A stretch of DNA of 64,000 bases, taken from Clostridium_AD sp050717515 (GTDB lineage Bacteria > Bacillota > Clostridia > Clostridiales > Clostridiaceae). The stretch is from contig NZ_JBOITL010000039.1 in assembly GCF_050717515.1 (NCBI RefSeq), positions 1-64,000 of the forward strand, in the 5' to 3' direction. The notes beneath the pieces are model-generated. The model made no database searches and was not told the origin of the DNA. It saw only the letters and a program-made list of their open reading frames with translations. Below, piece after piece: positions 42,702 through 51,113 of the stretch; the first letter of the stretch is position 1; the number at the start of each line of letters is the position of its first letter. A program made the translations under genes and the position numbers.

Positions 42702-43382
42702 TTGAAAAAACTTTTTAAAAATTTATTACCACTGCTACTTATTGGTTCTATCCCTTTTTCTAATTTGTTTTATTGGACACTAAATAATACTCAAAGAGGG
42801 GTTTATGATTTAACTACTGATTTAGATAGATTTTTACCACTTATAAAAATCTTCATAATACCTTATATGACTTTATGGTTTTTCTTAGCCTTTTGCTTTA
42901 TTTATTTGTGCTTTAAAAACAGAAAAGTTTATTATAAGATTATGCTTACTTTAATCCTATGTTATGTTGTTGCTTTTATAACTTTTTACTTTTTTCAAAC
43001 CACTGTTCCAAGGCCTATTGTCACAGGTGAGGATATATTTTCAAAACTAATTTTATTTACCTATAACTCTGATATGCCATATAATTGCTTTCCAAGCATA
43101 CACGTAATTACTGCGTACCTGGCAGTAAAAGGAATTAATCTTACAAATGCTAGAAAACGGATTAAAATCCCAGTTACTATTGTAGGCTTTCTCATTATTA
43201 TATCCACTCAGTTTGTTAAACAACACGTGATAATGGATATATTTTTCGCAATTTTTTTATGTGAAGTATTTTTCACAGGGATTGCTTATGTGGAGGAATA
43301 TTACAAAATCTACAATTCCAAAAAAGCTTATAATTCACTAGAAAAAGATATTAAACAACAACGTGTAAAAGCTGCTGAATAA
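42702..43382 (+). CDS. PAP2-family membrane phosphatase
   Basis: The 226-residue protein has about five or six membrane segments. PAP2 motifs are recognisable: TTVPRP near residue 100, CFPSIHV (PSIH at 131-134, in place of PSGH) and STQFVKQHVIMD (H175, D179, with S168 in place of the SR pair). Such enzymes dephosphorylate lipid phosphates or pyrophosphates, e.g. phosphatidate or undecaprenyl-PP; this variant resembles the inositolphosphotransferase-like branch. The start is a TTG after GAGAGGACTGA. It is element cargo. Substrate and activity are unknown. Confidence 0.75.
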   Translation: MKKLFKNLLPLLLIGSIPFSNLFYWTLNNTQRGVYDLTTDLDRFLPLIKIFIIPYMTLWFFLAFCFIYLCFKNRKVYYKIMLTLILCYVVAFITFYFFQTTVPRPIVTGEDIFSKLILFTYNSDMPYNCFPSIHVITAYLAVKGINLTNARKRIKIPVTIVGFLIIISTQFVKQHVIMDIFFAIFLCEVFFTGIAYVEEYYKIYNSKKAYNSLEKDIKQQRVKAAE

Positions 43383-43403
43383 TTTTCAGCAGCTTTTACA
43401 CGT
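43361..43403. terminator. Bidirectional terminator between PAP2 and clpE-like genes
   Basis: A perfect 19-bp inverted repeat (43361-43379 and 43385-43403) with a five-base loop overlaps the PAP2 stop codon and lies 49 bases before the end of the convergent clpE-like gene. It would terminate both transcripts, although the T-run is short. Confidence 0.68.
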
Positions 43404-43451
43404 TACTCCGTACTTTAACATAATTGAACTATACTAAAGGCTTGTTATTTA

Positions 43452-45818
43452 TTATAATCTTATAACAATTTTACCTTCTTTTAATTCTATAGATATATTT
43501 GACCCTTCACTAAATTCATTTTGAAGATACTGCTCTGCAATCTCATCCTCAATGTATTTTTGAATAGCCCGCCTCAGTGGCCTTGCTCCATATTTGTCAT
43601 CGTACCCTTTTTCTAATACAAAGTCCTTTACCTCGTCTGTTACGTCCACTGTAATTTTCTTTTCGCGTACCTCTTCCACAACCTCCATAATCATTAAATC
43701 TACTATTTTGCGAAGTTCTTCCTTTTTAAGAGGAGTAAACACAATAGTTTCATCTACTCTATTTAAAAATTCAGGCCTAAAAGTTTCTTTTAAAGCATCC
43801 TTAACACGGGCTTCTAAAATATCATAATTATCTTGAACAAACCCCATACTACCTGCTTTAAACTGAGTACCTGCGTTAGATGTCATTATTATTACAGTGT
43901 TATCAAAGAAAACCGTCCTTCCCTGACTATCTGTTAATCTTCCGTCTTCAAGAATTTGTAATAGCATATTAAATACATCCGGATGAGCTTTCTCAATTTC
44001 ATCTAAAAGAATCACGGAGTAAGGCTTTCTTCTGACTTTTTCAGTTAATTGTCCAGCTTGATCATATCCTACATACCCTGGTGGTGCACCAATTAACTTG
44101 GAAACTGTGTGTTTTTCCATGTATTCAGACATATCTATACGAATTAATGCTTCTTCACTTCCAAAGAGTTCAGAGGCCAGTGCTTTAACTAGCTCTGTTT
44201 TTCCAACCCCAGTTGGTCCAACAAAAATAAAAGAGGAAGGCTTTTTCTTCTTTCGAAAGCCTGAACGATTCCGCCTAATGGCTCTAGATAAACTTGTAAT
44301 AGCCTCATTTTGGCCTATAACCCGTTTATGAAGTCTATTTTCTAAGTCCAATAGTTTTTTCGCTTCTTTTTCTGTAATCTTTTGAATTGGAATTTTAGTC
44401 CATGATTCAATTACAAAAGCAATGTCCTCCTGCGTAATTTGGACCTCACTACATTTTTTCTCGATTTCAACAATATTCTCTTTTATTTTACATAGCTTCA
44501 TCCTATATTCTGCAGCTTTTTCAAAGTTTGCAGTAGCTTCTGCCTCATCCTTTTCATTTTGTACTTTTTCTGATTGCTCCTTTAGTCCTGAAAGTTCCAC
44601 AAGCCCATTATTTTTCAAGTTAGCCCTAGAACCAGCTTCATCAATAACATCTATAGCTTTATCCGGAAGAAATCTGTCCGATATATATCTTTCAGATAAG
44701 TTTACAACTTCTTCAATAATTTCATCAGATATTTTAACTTTATGATATTCTTCATAATAACCTCGTATTCCCTTTAGAATTTCTATAGTTTCCGCTATGC
44801 TTGGTTCTTCAACTAGTACTGGCTGAAATCTTCTCTCAAGCGCTGCGTCTTTCTCTATATATTTTCTATATTCCTCAAGAGTAGTCACTCCAATAACTTG
44901 TATTTCACCTTTGGCTAAAGCTGGTTTTAAAATATTTGCTGCATTCATTGACCCACCCTGAACTTCACCAGCGCCCATAATATTGTGCACCTCGTCAATA
45001 ACCAATATTATATTTCCACTGTCCTTAGCTTCTTCAATAATTGACTTCATCCGACTTTCAAATTGCCCTCTAAATTGTGTCCCTGCCACAACGGCAGTGA
45101 GGTCAAGCAAATAAACCTCAGCATTAAACAATTTCTGTGGAACTTGTTTTTCTGCAATTCTCACAGCTAATCCTTCTGCAATAGCTGTCTTACCAACGCC
45201 CGCTTCCCCAATTAATATAGGATTATTTTTGGTTCTTCTATTTAAAATCTGTACCACGCGATCAATTTCTTTATTCCTCCCAACAACCTTGTCTACACCA
45301 TTTTGATTTGCTTTATTTGTTAGGTTTATTCCATATGTATCTAAGTGCTTTCGCTTCTTTTTAAAAAAGTTCTTTTTTGATTTCTCTTCAGGTGCGCCCA
45401 CAACCTTTGGTGAAGTTTCAATTCCCTCATCTATAAAATCTTTATTTTCATCTTTAGGTGAAAATAAGCCACTAAAAATATTACCAATAAGTTTTTTCCC
45501 ATCACCATTCTTATTGTTTATATCCTCAAGGTTCATACCCTCTAAATTCATATCTTCTAAGTTCATATCCTCTAAGTTCATATCCTCTAAATTCATATCT
45601 TCTAAATTCATGTCTTTAAAGATATTACCCATTTGCTGATTTAAATTTTGAATATCCTCTGAAGATATCCCAGCTTGTTGCATCAATTGATCCATAACTG
45701 GAACTCCTCTCTTTTTAGCACACTCTATACATAAAGCTACAGTTTCAGTTTTTCCGCTTTCAATTTTTGATGTTAATATCATTGCTATATTTTTTTTACA
45801 TACATCACATAACTTCAT
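43452..45818 (-). CDS. ClpE/ClpC-type AAA+ unfoldase with N-terminal zinc finger
   Basis: The 788-residue protein starts at the ATG at 45818 (MKLCDVCKK) behind GGAGATGA. It has a C4 zinc finger (C4, C7, C30, C33), a low-complexity linker with six DMNLE-like repeats, AAA domain 1 (GEAGVGKTA), a UVR-type helical insertion (ATANFEKAAEYRMKL), AAA domain 2 (FVGPTGVGKTEL, VILLDEIEKAHPDVF) and a D2-small domain. A 'GSMGF' loop after the sensor region may be the ClpP-binding (L/V/I)GF tripeptide. It lacks the duplicated N-terminal Clp repeats of ClpC, which supports ClpE. No CtsR operator is visible upstream. It is element cargo. Confidence 0.85.
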   Translation of the reverse strand: MKLCDVCKKNIAMILTSKIESGKTETVALCIECAKKRGVPVMDQLMQQAGISSEDIQNLNQQMGNIFKDMNLEDMNLEDMNLEDMNLEDMNLEGMNLEDINNKNGDGKKLIGNIFSGLFSPKDENKDFIDEGIETSPKVVGAPEEKSKKNFFKKKRKHLDTYGINLTNKANQNGVDKVVGRNKEIDRVVQILNRRTKNNPILIGEAGVGKTAIAEGLAVRIAEKQVPQKLFNAEVYLLDLTAVVAGTQFRGQFESRMKSIIEEAKDSGNIILVIDEVHNIMGAGEVQGGSMNAANILKPALAKGEIQVIGVTTLEEYRKYIEKDAALERRFQPVLVEEPSIAETIEILKGIRGYYEEYHKVKISDEIIEEVVNLSERYISDRFLPDKAIDVIDEAGSRANLKNNGLVELSGLKEQSEKVQNEKDEAEATANFEKAAEYRMKLCKIKENIVEIEKKCSEVQITQEDIAFVIESWTKIPIQKITEKEAKKLLDLENRLHKRVIGQNEAITSLSRAIRRNRSGFRKKKKPSSFIFVGPTGVGKTELVKALASELFGSEEALIRIDMSEYMEKHTVSKLIGAPPGYVGYDQAGQLTEKVRRKPYSVILLDEIEKAHPDVFNMLLQILEDGRLTDSQGRTVFFDNTVIIMTSNAGTQFKAGSMGFVQDNYDILEARVKDALKETFRPEFLNRVDETIVFTPLKKEELRKIVDLMIMEVVEEVREKKITVDVTDEVKDFVLEKGYDDKYGARPLRRAIQKYIEDEIAEQYLQNEFSEGSNISIELKEGKIVIRL
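45530..45618 (-). repeat. In-frame 15-bp tandem repeats in the clpE-like gene
   Basis: About six copies of a 15-bp unit (minus strand GATATGAACTTAGAG with A/G and C/T variation) encode DMNLE repeated five times plus one GMNLE. The array lies between the zinc finger and the first AAA domain. Because the unit is a multiple of three, copy-number change would alter linker length without a frameshift. Confidence 0.85.
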
Positions 45819-45915
45819 ATAAATCATCTCCATATTTCATCTTGTATTAATATTATAATAGTATATCATTCTTTAATAGAATTTGTTTAGTATATTCAGG
45901 ATTGTTTGTTTTTTA

Positions 45916-46092
45916 TTAATATATAACAGGGCTTTCCTTCTGAAATGTCGTTAAATTTTCTATTAATTCATTTACTTCTTGTAATGAAAGCTTAGACGCT
46001 AATATTTTCAAAGCGGTCCTTGTATATATTCCATTCAAAAGTTCTGTTTCACTCTTATTTAATTCTAAAAGAATGGTAGAGTTAACCTTCAT
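45916..46092 (-). CDS. Small helical protein of the 5.4-kb element (58 aa)
   Basis: The ORF starts MKVNSTILLELNKSETELLN and ends TFQKESPVIY. It is helical with no cysteines or membrane segment. A strong GGGGGAG site precedes the ATG. It is divergent from the recombinase gene and co-directional with the clpE-like gene. Small proteins next to large serine integrases are often recombination directionality factors, so that is one candidate role; a cargo function is equally possible. Confidence 0.6.
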   Translation of the reverse strand: MKVNSTILLELNKSETELLNGIYTRTALKILASKLSLQEVNELIENLTTFQKESPVIY

Positions 46093-46316
46093 TTATACTC
46101 CCCCACATATAATATTATATTATGCAGTTTTAACCACAGTGTTACAAAGGTATGTAACTAAATATATTTAATAATATACCTAACATAAGCATATTATTTT
46201 TTAATAATACATATGTTTATTTTGTAAAGCTATTATAGTCTAACTAGGTAATTTCACATCTTATACCCATTTTACCTTTTAACAAACTTTAAATCAATTA
46301 TTAAGGAGTAAGTAAA

Positions 46317-47918
46317 TTGAAAATTGCAGCTATATACTCCAGAAAATCAAAGATTACCACAAAAGGAGAATCAATAATAAACCAAATTGAACTATGCACG
46401 CATGAAGGTAATCATTTAGGCATTGAAAAATATATAATATACGAGGATGAAGGTTTTTCAGGAAAAAATATAAAAAGGCCTCAGTTTCAAAAAATGCTAA
46501 GTGATGCAAGAGAAAAAAAATTTAATGTACTTATCTGTTATAGACTAGATAGAATCAGTAGAAACATATCCGATTTTTCTACTCTTATAAATGAATTAGA
46601 TAGCCTGCATATAAGTTTTATAAGCGTTAATGAACAATTTGATACCTCAACTCCTATGGGACGTGCCATGATGTATATTGCCTCTGTTTTTGCACAACTG
46701 GAACGTGAAACTATTGGTGAACGGGTTCGCGACAATATGTTAGAGCTGGCTAAAAGCGGAAGATGGCTAGGAGGACAAACCCCTTTAGGCTATGAAAGTA
46801 AAAAAATCACCTGTTTTGATTCCCAGTTCAAAGAAAAAACTATGTATTCATTATCCCCTATAAAAGAAGAACTAGATGTTGTAGCTTTCATATATGATAA
46901 ATATTTACATTATAAATCTATTAGCCAAGTTTTTATCTGTGTTTTCCAAAAAAATATAAAAACAAAAAATGGGGCTGACTTTAATAAGAAAAGAATTCAA
47001 CTTATATTAAGAAATCCCCTCTATGTTAGAGCAAATGAAGCTGTTATGAAATACCTTGAATTTATTGGAATGAATGTCATGGGAGAATTTGATAATAAGC
47101 ATGGGATTCTAATTTATAACAAAAGTAAAGGTTCTAAAATTAAGCGAGATATAAATGAATGGGTAGCTGCAGTTTCCACACATGAAGGAATTATTGATGC
47201 CCCTGATTGGCTTTTAATTCAACAAATATTAGATGTAAATAAGAATAAAGCACCACGCCTTGGAACTTCCTCGGCTGCATTACTTACCGGTACTTTAAAG
47301 TGTTCTAAATGCGGTAAAAGTATGATTGTTAAACATGGACATATTAGTGTGCATTCCAATAAAAAAATTCAATACTATGTTTGTAGTACTAAAGATTATT
47401 CAAAAGGCCTTAGGTGTAACAATCCTAATATCCGCGTAGATGAACTTGAATCAATAGTTATAGATAATTTAAAAAATATCACAATGGACAAAAGTGTTCT
47501 GCTTGAAGAGTTAAATAAAATTAAATCTGATATAACCAAAAATAATTTTATGCAAAGTGAAATAGATAATTTACCAGGGCAAATAAAAATAAAACAAGCC
47601 CAACTAGATATTCTAATAAGCCAATTATCACTTGACAATGAAATATCAAAATATATAAGACCACAAATTTTGAAATTAGGAGATGAACTAGAAAAGTTAA
47701 AAGATAAATGTGATAACTCAAAAGCTATTTCCAATAAATACAAAAACAATAAGTGGGATGCAAATAAATTTTTATATTCCTTAAGTAATTTTCCTTCTCT
47801 AGTAGATGTCTTAGATTTTAAAGAAAAGCATCTATTAATCAATAGTATTGTACAATCAATATATTGGGATGGCACTAAAGGTACCATTAAAATCAATCTA
47901 ATGTCCTTAAAAGAATAA
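46317..47918 (+). CDS. Large serine recombinase of the 5.4-kb element
   Basis: The 533-residue protein is related to the prophage integrase. It has a catalytic domain beginning KIAAIYSRKSK (Ser11), YRLDRISRN, GRAMMYIASVFAQLERETIGERVRDNM, a recombinase domain, zinc-binding cysteines (CSKCGKSM ... YVCSTKDYSKGLRC) and a coiled coil in the last 130 residues. The TTG start has AAGGAG upstream. Its 3' end lies only eight bases from the right attachment arm, the classical int-att arrangement, so it very likely inserted this element. Confidence 0.92.
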   Translation: MKIAAIYSRKSKITTKGESIINQIELCTHEGNHLGIEKYIIYEDEGFSGKNIKRPQFQKMLSDAREKKFNVLICYRLDRISRNISDFSTLINELDSLHISFISVNEQFDTSTPMGRAMMYIASVFAQLERETIGERVRDNMLELAKSGRWLGGQTPLGYESKKITCFDSQFKEKTMYSLSPIKEELDVVAFIYDKYLHYKSISQVFICVFQKNIKTKNGADFNKKRIQLILRNPLYVRANEAVMKYLEFIGMNVMGEFDNKHGILIYNKSKGSKIKRDINEWVAAVSTHEGIIDAPDWLLIQQILDVNKNKAPRLGTSSAALLTGTLKCSKCGKSMIVKHGHISVHSNKKIQYYVCSTKDYSKGLRCNNPNIRVDELESIVIDNLKNITMDKSVLLEELNKIKSDITKNNFMQSEIDNLPGQIKIKQAQLDILISQLSLDNEISKYIRPQILKLGDELEKLKDKCDNSKAISNKYKNNKWDANKFLYSLSNFPSLVDVLDFKEKHLLINSIVQSIYWDGTKGTIKINLMSLKE

Positions 47919-47923
47919 CCTAA

Positions 47924-47995
47924 TTATCGCAGTTTAGTGTGGCTAGGACAAAATTCACTTCCTACATCAATACAATCATAGGGTTCATAACTCAT
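47924..47995 (-). pseudogene. 5' fragment of the PyrK-like reductase gene
   Basis: An ATG at 47995 with AGGAGG (48009-48004) opens a frame reading MSYEPYDCIDVGSEFCP, then element-derived SHTKLR and stop. The host part up to CP continues in frame as CHLAETGD at 42526. The YDCID-G-E-CPCHLAE pattern is typical of the N-terminus of this clostridial reductase family. The original promoter and ribosome binding site are therefore here, 5.4 kb from the rest of the gene. Confidence 0.82.
47926..47950. other. Right attachment junction of the 5.4-kb element
   Basis: The arm ATCGCAGTTTAGTGT, then GGCT, then the core AGGACA, then host codons. It is inverted relative to the left junction. Between the recombinase stop and the arm there are only eight bases. 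Confidence 0.82.
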
Positions 47996-48130
47996 AAATA
48001 TAACCTCCTACGTACTATACTATTAAAATATTTATAACTCTAAAAATTGTTACAAGTTTAACAATAATACTTATAAATCCCAGAAGTATACCTATCCACT
48101 TCCTAAATATTTATTTTTAAATTTTTCTAA

Positions 48131-48162
48131 TAAATAAAAGAGTCCTAGGACTCTTTTATTTA
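48131..48162. terminator. Terminator of the D,D-carboxypeptidase gene
   Basis: A perfect 32-bp palindrome (TAAATAAAAGAGTCCT / AGGACTCTTTTATTTA) overlaps the gene's stop codon. With A/T-rich flanks on both sides it can work in both directions. Confidence 0.78.
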
Positions 48163-49286
48163 TTAGGATTAATGAAATTCACAATTTTATCAATTTTTTG
48201 TCTAAACATATTTTTTCTCGTCACAGCATTTTTAGCTATTAGAGCCTCTGTAAACAGAAGTTTACTATTTGAATATATATCTACCCTACCCACCTTTTGT
48301 CCTACCTGTACTGGAGCAATTATCTCATATAGAGGCTTTTTAATTTTAACCTCAATGTCTTCATCCTTCTTCATTGGAATTATAATATCTCTTGCACTTA
48401 CTATTTGGACTTTAGATGTCCCGTTTTTTATATTAAGCGATTCCAAAGTATCCTCTTTACTAATCACTTTCTTATATTCATAATTTTTTTCTACATATTC
48501 ACTTATTTTTTGGGTCTCTTTCCATCTAGGGGTACAATTTAAAGTAACTATAATAACCTCTCTATTTTGAATTTTAACAGAAGTAACTAAACATTTACCT
48601 GCTTTTCCGGTAAACCCTGTTTTTACTCCTGTGGCATTTGGTAAAAGATATAGAATTTTATTTATATTATGGTAACTCCTATTAAAACCGTATTCACTAG
48701 CATCAATATCCTTAGATATTACTATATCATTAAATAGTTTTATTTCTTTTGCCTTTGCAGTAACCAAAGCTAAATCATAGGCTGTAGAATAATGATTACT
48801 ACTATCTAAGCCATGTGGAGATTCAAAGTTGCTATTTAATAATCCAATTTCCAGTGCATACTCGTTCATAAGCTTTAGAAACTCTTCAACACTTCCACTA
48901 ATCCCTTCTGCAATGGCTATTGCTGCATCATTTCCAGACCTTAACATAAGCCCATATAATAACTCTTTTAATGTTATCTCCTCTCCTTTTTTTAAACCTA
49001 TTTCTGAACCTCTTATAGCTGCAGCCTTTTCTGATATAATTATTTTTTTGTTTAAATCCCCACATTTAATGGCTACTAATGCAGTTACTATCTTTGTAGT
49101 ACTTGCAATTTCAATAGGAGTGTATGCATTTTTTTCATATAAAACAAGTTTTGATTCACAATCTAATGCTATGGCACTTATAGCGTTAACATGTATATCC
49201 TCAGCATAAACATTTTGAATTAATGATGTGACTAAAAAAAATAAACTTAAAGCAAGTGATAAAAATATTCTAATTTTTTTCTTCAT
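48156..49286 (-). CDS. D-alanyl-D-alanine carboxypeptidase (S11 family)
   Basis: The 376-residue protein starts at the ATG at 49286 (MKKKIRIFLSLALSLFFLV) behind AGAGGTGAG. It has a signal peptide, then the S11 penicillin-binding motifs S62-T-T-K65 (ASTTKI), S117-G-N119 and K222-T-G. A C-terminal beta domain follows. It trims the terminal D-Ala of peptidoglycan stem peptides at the cell surface. It is a paralogue of the dacF-like gene at 52 kb and may act in sporulation or vegetative wall maturation. Confidence 0.87.
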   Translation of the reverse strand: MKKKIRIFLSLALSLFFLVTSLIQNVYAEDIHVNAISAIALDCESKLVLYEKNAYTPIEIASTTKIVTALVAIKCGDLNKKIIISEKAAAIRGSEIGLKKGEEITLKELLYGLMLRSGNDAAIAIAEGISGSVEEFLKLMNEYALEIGLLNSNFESPHGLDSSNHYSTAYDLALVTAKAKEIKLFNDIVISKDIDASEYGFNRSYHNINKILYLLPNATGVKTGFTGKAGKCLVTSVKIQNREVIIVTLNCTPRWKETQKISEYVEKNYEYKKVISKEDTLESLNIKNGTSKVQIVSARDIIIPMKKDEDIEVKIKKPLYEIIAPVQVGQKVGRVDIYSNSKLLFTEALIAKNAVTRKNMFRQKIDKIVNFINPNK

Positions 49287-49405
49287 AATCTCACCTCTTT
49301 TGATATTAGTACATATTTTTAACAAATATAAATAATAGTGACTCACTGATTTTTTTATAGATTATTGGGCATAATACCAATTATTAGGCATACTAGGAGG
49401 TTAAC

Positions 49406-49990
49406 ATGTTTAAAGGTATAATAGTGATTCTTTTAACCTTAATAATTATATTATTTCCAATCCCTTTGAAAATAACTCTTAAATATAAAAACAAAGCTTT
49501 GGGAATTTATATATATAATAAAAAAATAAAGGCAAAAAGCCCTTCGAAAGATAAAGTAAATTCTAAAATAAAAACTATCGAAAAAGGAATCAAAAAGATC
49601 GATTTTTTTAAAACATTAACTTATAACGATTTAAACTTAATTATTTACAAAATTAAGAATTTGAAGTTTAAACCCACAATAATTTTAAACACTACATTAG
49701 AATATGGTTTTGATGATGCTGCTTTTGTAGCTATTATATTTGGCTTAATTCATTCCACCTATAGTTTTTTCTATTTATTATTACAAAATTTCACCAAAGT
49801 AAAAAAGATAAATTTAAAAGTTATCCCTCATTTCAAAGAAAATGATGTTAATATGGAAATTTCGAGTATAATTTATACCAATTTAGGAAAAATTATTTAT
49901 ATATCATTTGTAATGATAAGTTGCCTTATAAATATTAAGCATAAGAAAACAAATTTAAACAAATATAAAGGAGGAAATGTACATGGATAA
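49406..49990 (+). CDS. DUF2953 membrane protein
   Basis: The 194-residue protein has an N-terminal membrane segment (IIVILLTLIIILFPIPL), then the DUF2953 signature TTLEYGFDDAAFVAIIFGLIHS, and a final hydrophobic segment (IIYISFVMISCLINI). In spore formers it is encoded before ytfJ, as here. AGGAGG precedes the ATG and the gene overlaps the next by a few codons. The function is unknown; it is probably sporulation-associated by context. Confidence 0.82.
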   Translation: MFKGIIVILLTLIIILFPIPLKITLKYKNKALGIYIYNKKIKAKSPSKDKVNSKIKTIEKGIKKIDFFKTLTYNDLNLIIYKIKNLKFKPTIILNTTLEYGFDDAAFVAIIFGLIHSTYSFFYLLLQNFTKVKKINLKVIPHFKENDVNMEISSIIYTNLGKIIYISFVMISCLINIKHKKTNLNKYKGGNVHG

Positions 49991-50405
49991 TCATCCAATT
50001 GAAAATTTAATGAGGACCACTATGGAAAGTATAAAAGATATGATAGATGTGAATACCATTGTAGGAGATCCTATAGAGTCATTAGATGGTACTACAATTA
50101 TTCCTATTTCCAGAGTATGTGTTGGTTTTGCATCTGGAGGTAGTGAATTCAATAATATTAAACCTAGTGTTTCAAGCGATAACTACCCTTTTGGTGGTGG
50201 TTCTGGAGCTGGAGTCACTGTTAAGCCTGTTGCATTTTTAGTTGTTAAAAACGATTCAATAAGACTTTTATCTGTAGATCAGCAAAACACATATGATAGA
50301 ATCGTTGATACTGTACCACAGATTATGGATATTATTAAAAATATGTTTAAGGATAAAAGCGACAAACATACAGAACATGAAGACAGTGAAAAGTGTGATG
50401 AATAA
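49983..50405 (+). CDS. ytfJ: GerW family sporulation protein YtfJ
   Basis: The 140-residue protein starts at the ATG at 49983 (MDNHPIENLMRTTMESIKDM) behind GGAGG. Family features are NTIVGDPIESLDGTTIIPISRVCVGFASGGSE, in short the VGDPI and IPISRV blocks, and GGGSGAGVTVKPVAFLVV. YtfJ/GerW is a spore protein needed for normal germination in Bacillus. The C-terminal tail is charged. It overlaps the DUF2953 gene, so the pair is co-expressed. Confidence 0.9.
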   Translation: MDNHPIENLMRTTMESIKDMIDVNTIVGDPIESLDGTTIIPISRVCVGFASGGSEFNNIKPSVSSDNYPFGGGSGAGVTVKPVAFLVVKNDSIRLLSVDQQNTYDRIVDTVPQIMDIIKNMFKDKSDKHTEHEDSEKCDE

Positions 50406-50435
50406 GTTAATATAAAAAATCATAAATATAACCCC

Positions 50436-50471
50436 CCATAATAAAGTTACAATCTAAAAGCTTTATTATGG
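50436..50471 (+). terminator. Terminator after ytfJ
   Basis: CCATAATAAAG (50436-50446) and CTTTATTATGG (50461-50471) form an 11-bp stem with a 14-base loop, followed by GGTTTTATAATTTT. It separates ytfJ from the convergent scpB gene. Confidence 0.62.
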
Positions 50472-50512
50472 CGAGGTTTTATAATTTTATGCCCATAAAT
50501 CTTGAAAAATAG

Positions 50513-51112
50513 TTATTCAGCTTCAGTGCTTTCAATATTTGTTTGTAAATTTTCACCCATAAAATTTTCTAAAGGTGGCATTTCAGCCAGGCTATAAAAA
50601 TTAAAATGTTTAAGAAATTCATCTGTAGTTACATAAATTATTGGTCTTCCCGGAACATTTTTCCGCCCACTTTCTTCAATTAATTTTTTTTCCGATAAGG
50701 TGTAGATTGCTCTATCACTCTTAACACCTCTTATATCCTCAATTTCAACTCTGGTTATAGGTTGTTTATATGCAATGATTGCTAAAGTTTCAAGTGAAGC
50801 CTGTGATAGTGATTGTCTAATGTTGGTCTTTAATAGTTTTTGAACATATTCGCTATTACAGGGTTTTGTAACAAATTGATATTGATCATTAGTTACTATA
50901 ATTTTAATTCCTCTATCCTCTTCTTCATATTTTACTATTAATTCATTTATTAGTTCTCTTGTAAAATCATTGCTACATTCTAATATATTAGCAATGACCG
51001 TTAGTTTTAATAAATCTCCAGTAACGAACAACAAGGATTCAATAATGGAAAAATATATCTTTTTAGTAGAAACCTCTTCAATGTCTAATTGCTTAATATT
51101 AAGTTCATTCAT
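50513..51112 (-). CDS. scpB: Segregation and condensation protein B
   Basis: The 199-residue protein has two winged-helix domains and the ScpB signature SQASLETLAIIAYKQPITRVEIEDIRGVKSD, recognisable by LETLAIIAYKQPITR, plus GRKNVPGRPIIYVTT. ScpB pairs with ScpA and SMC to form the condensin that organises replicated chromosomes. It follows scpA with one base between and is thus co-translated. Length is normal. Confidence 0.94.
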   Translation of the reverse strand: MNELNIKQLDIEEVSTKKIYFSIIESLLFVTGDLLKLTVIANILECSNDFTRELINELIVKYEEEDRGIKIIVTNDQYQFVTKPCNSEYVQKLLKTNIRQSLSQASLETLAIIAYKQPITRVEIEDIRGVKSDRAIYTLSEKKLIEESGRKNVPGRPIIYVTTDEFLKHFNFYSLAEMPPLENFMGENLQTNIESTEAE

Positions 51113-51113
51113 A

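Larger units (their letters stand above)
42528..47950. mobile_element. 5.42-kb serine-recombinase element interrupting the PyrK-like gene
   Basis: The core AGGACA is present at 42528-42533 and 47945-47950. Just inside lie 15-bp arms: ACACCAAACTGCGAT (42542-42556) and ATCGCAGTTTAGTGT (47926-47940), inverted with one mismatch. Host codons flank both cores in the same frame. The element encodes a PAP2 phosphatase, a ClpE-like ATPase, a 58-residue protein and a large serine recombinase. The rejoined ends give a 48-bp near-symmetrical attP, the size expected for large serine integrases. It is 5417 bp core to core. Confidence 0.87.

Noticed and set aside
45840..45920. CtsR heat-shock operator upstream of the clpE-like gene
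   Set aside because: No GGTCAAA direct heptads are present in the upstream region.
49360..49400. Sigma-G-like promoter (CATACTA) before the DUF2953-ytfJ genes
   Set aside because: The -10-like element abuts the ribosome binding site, so an mRNA starting there would lack it.
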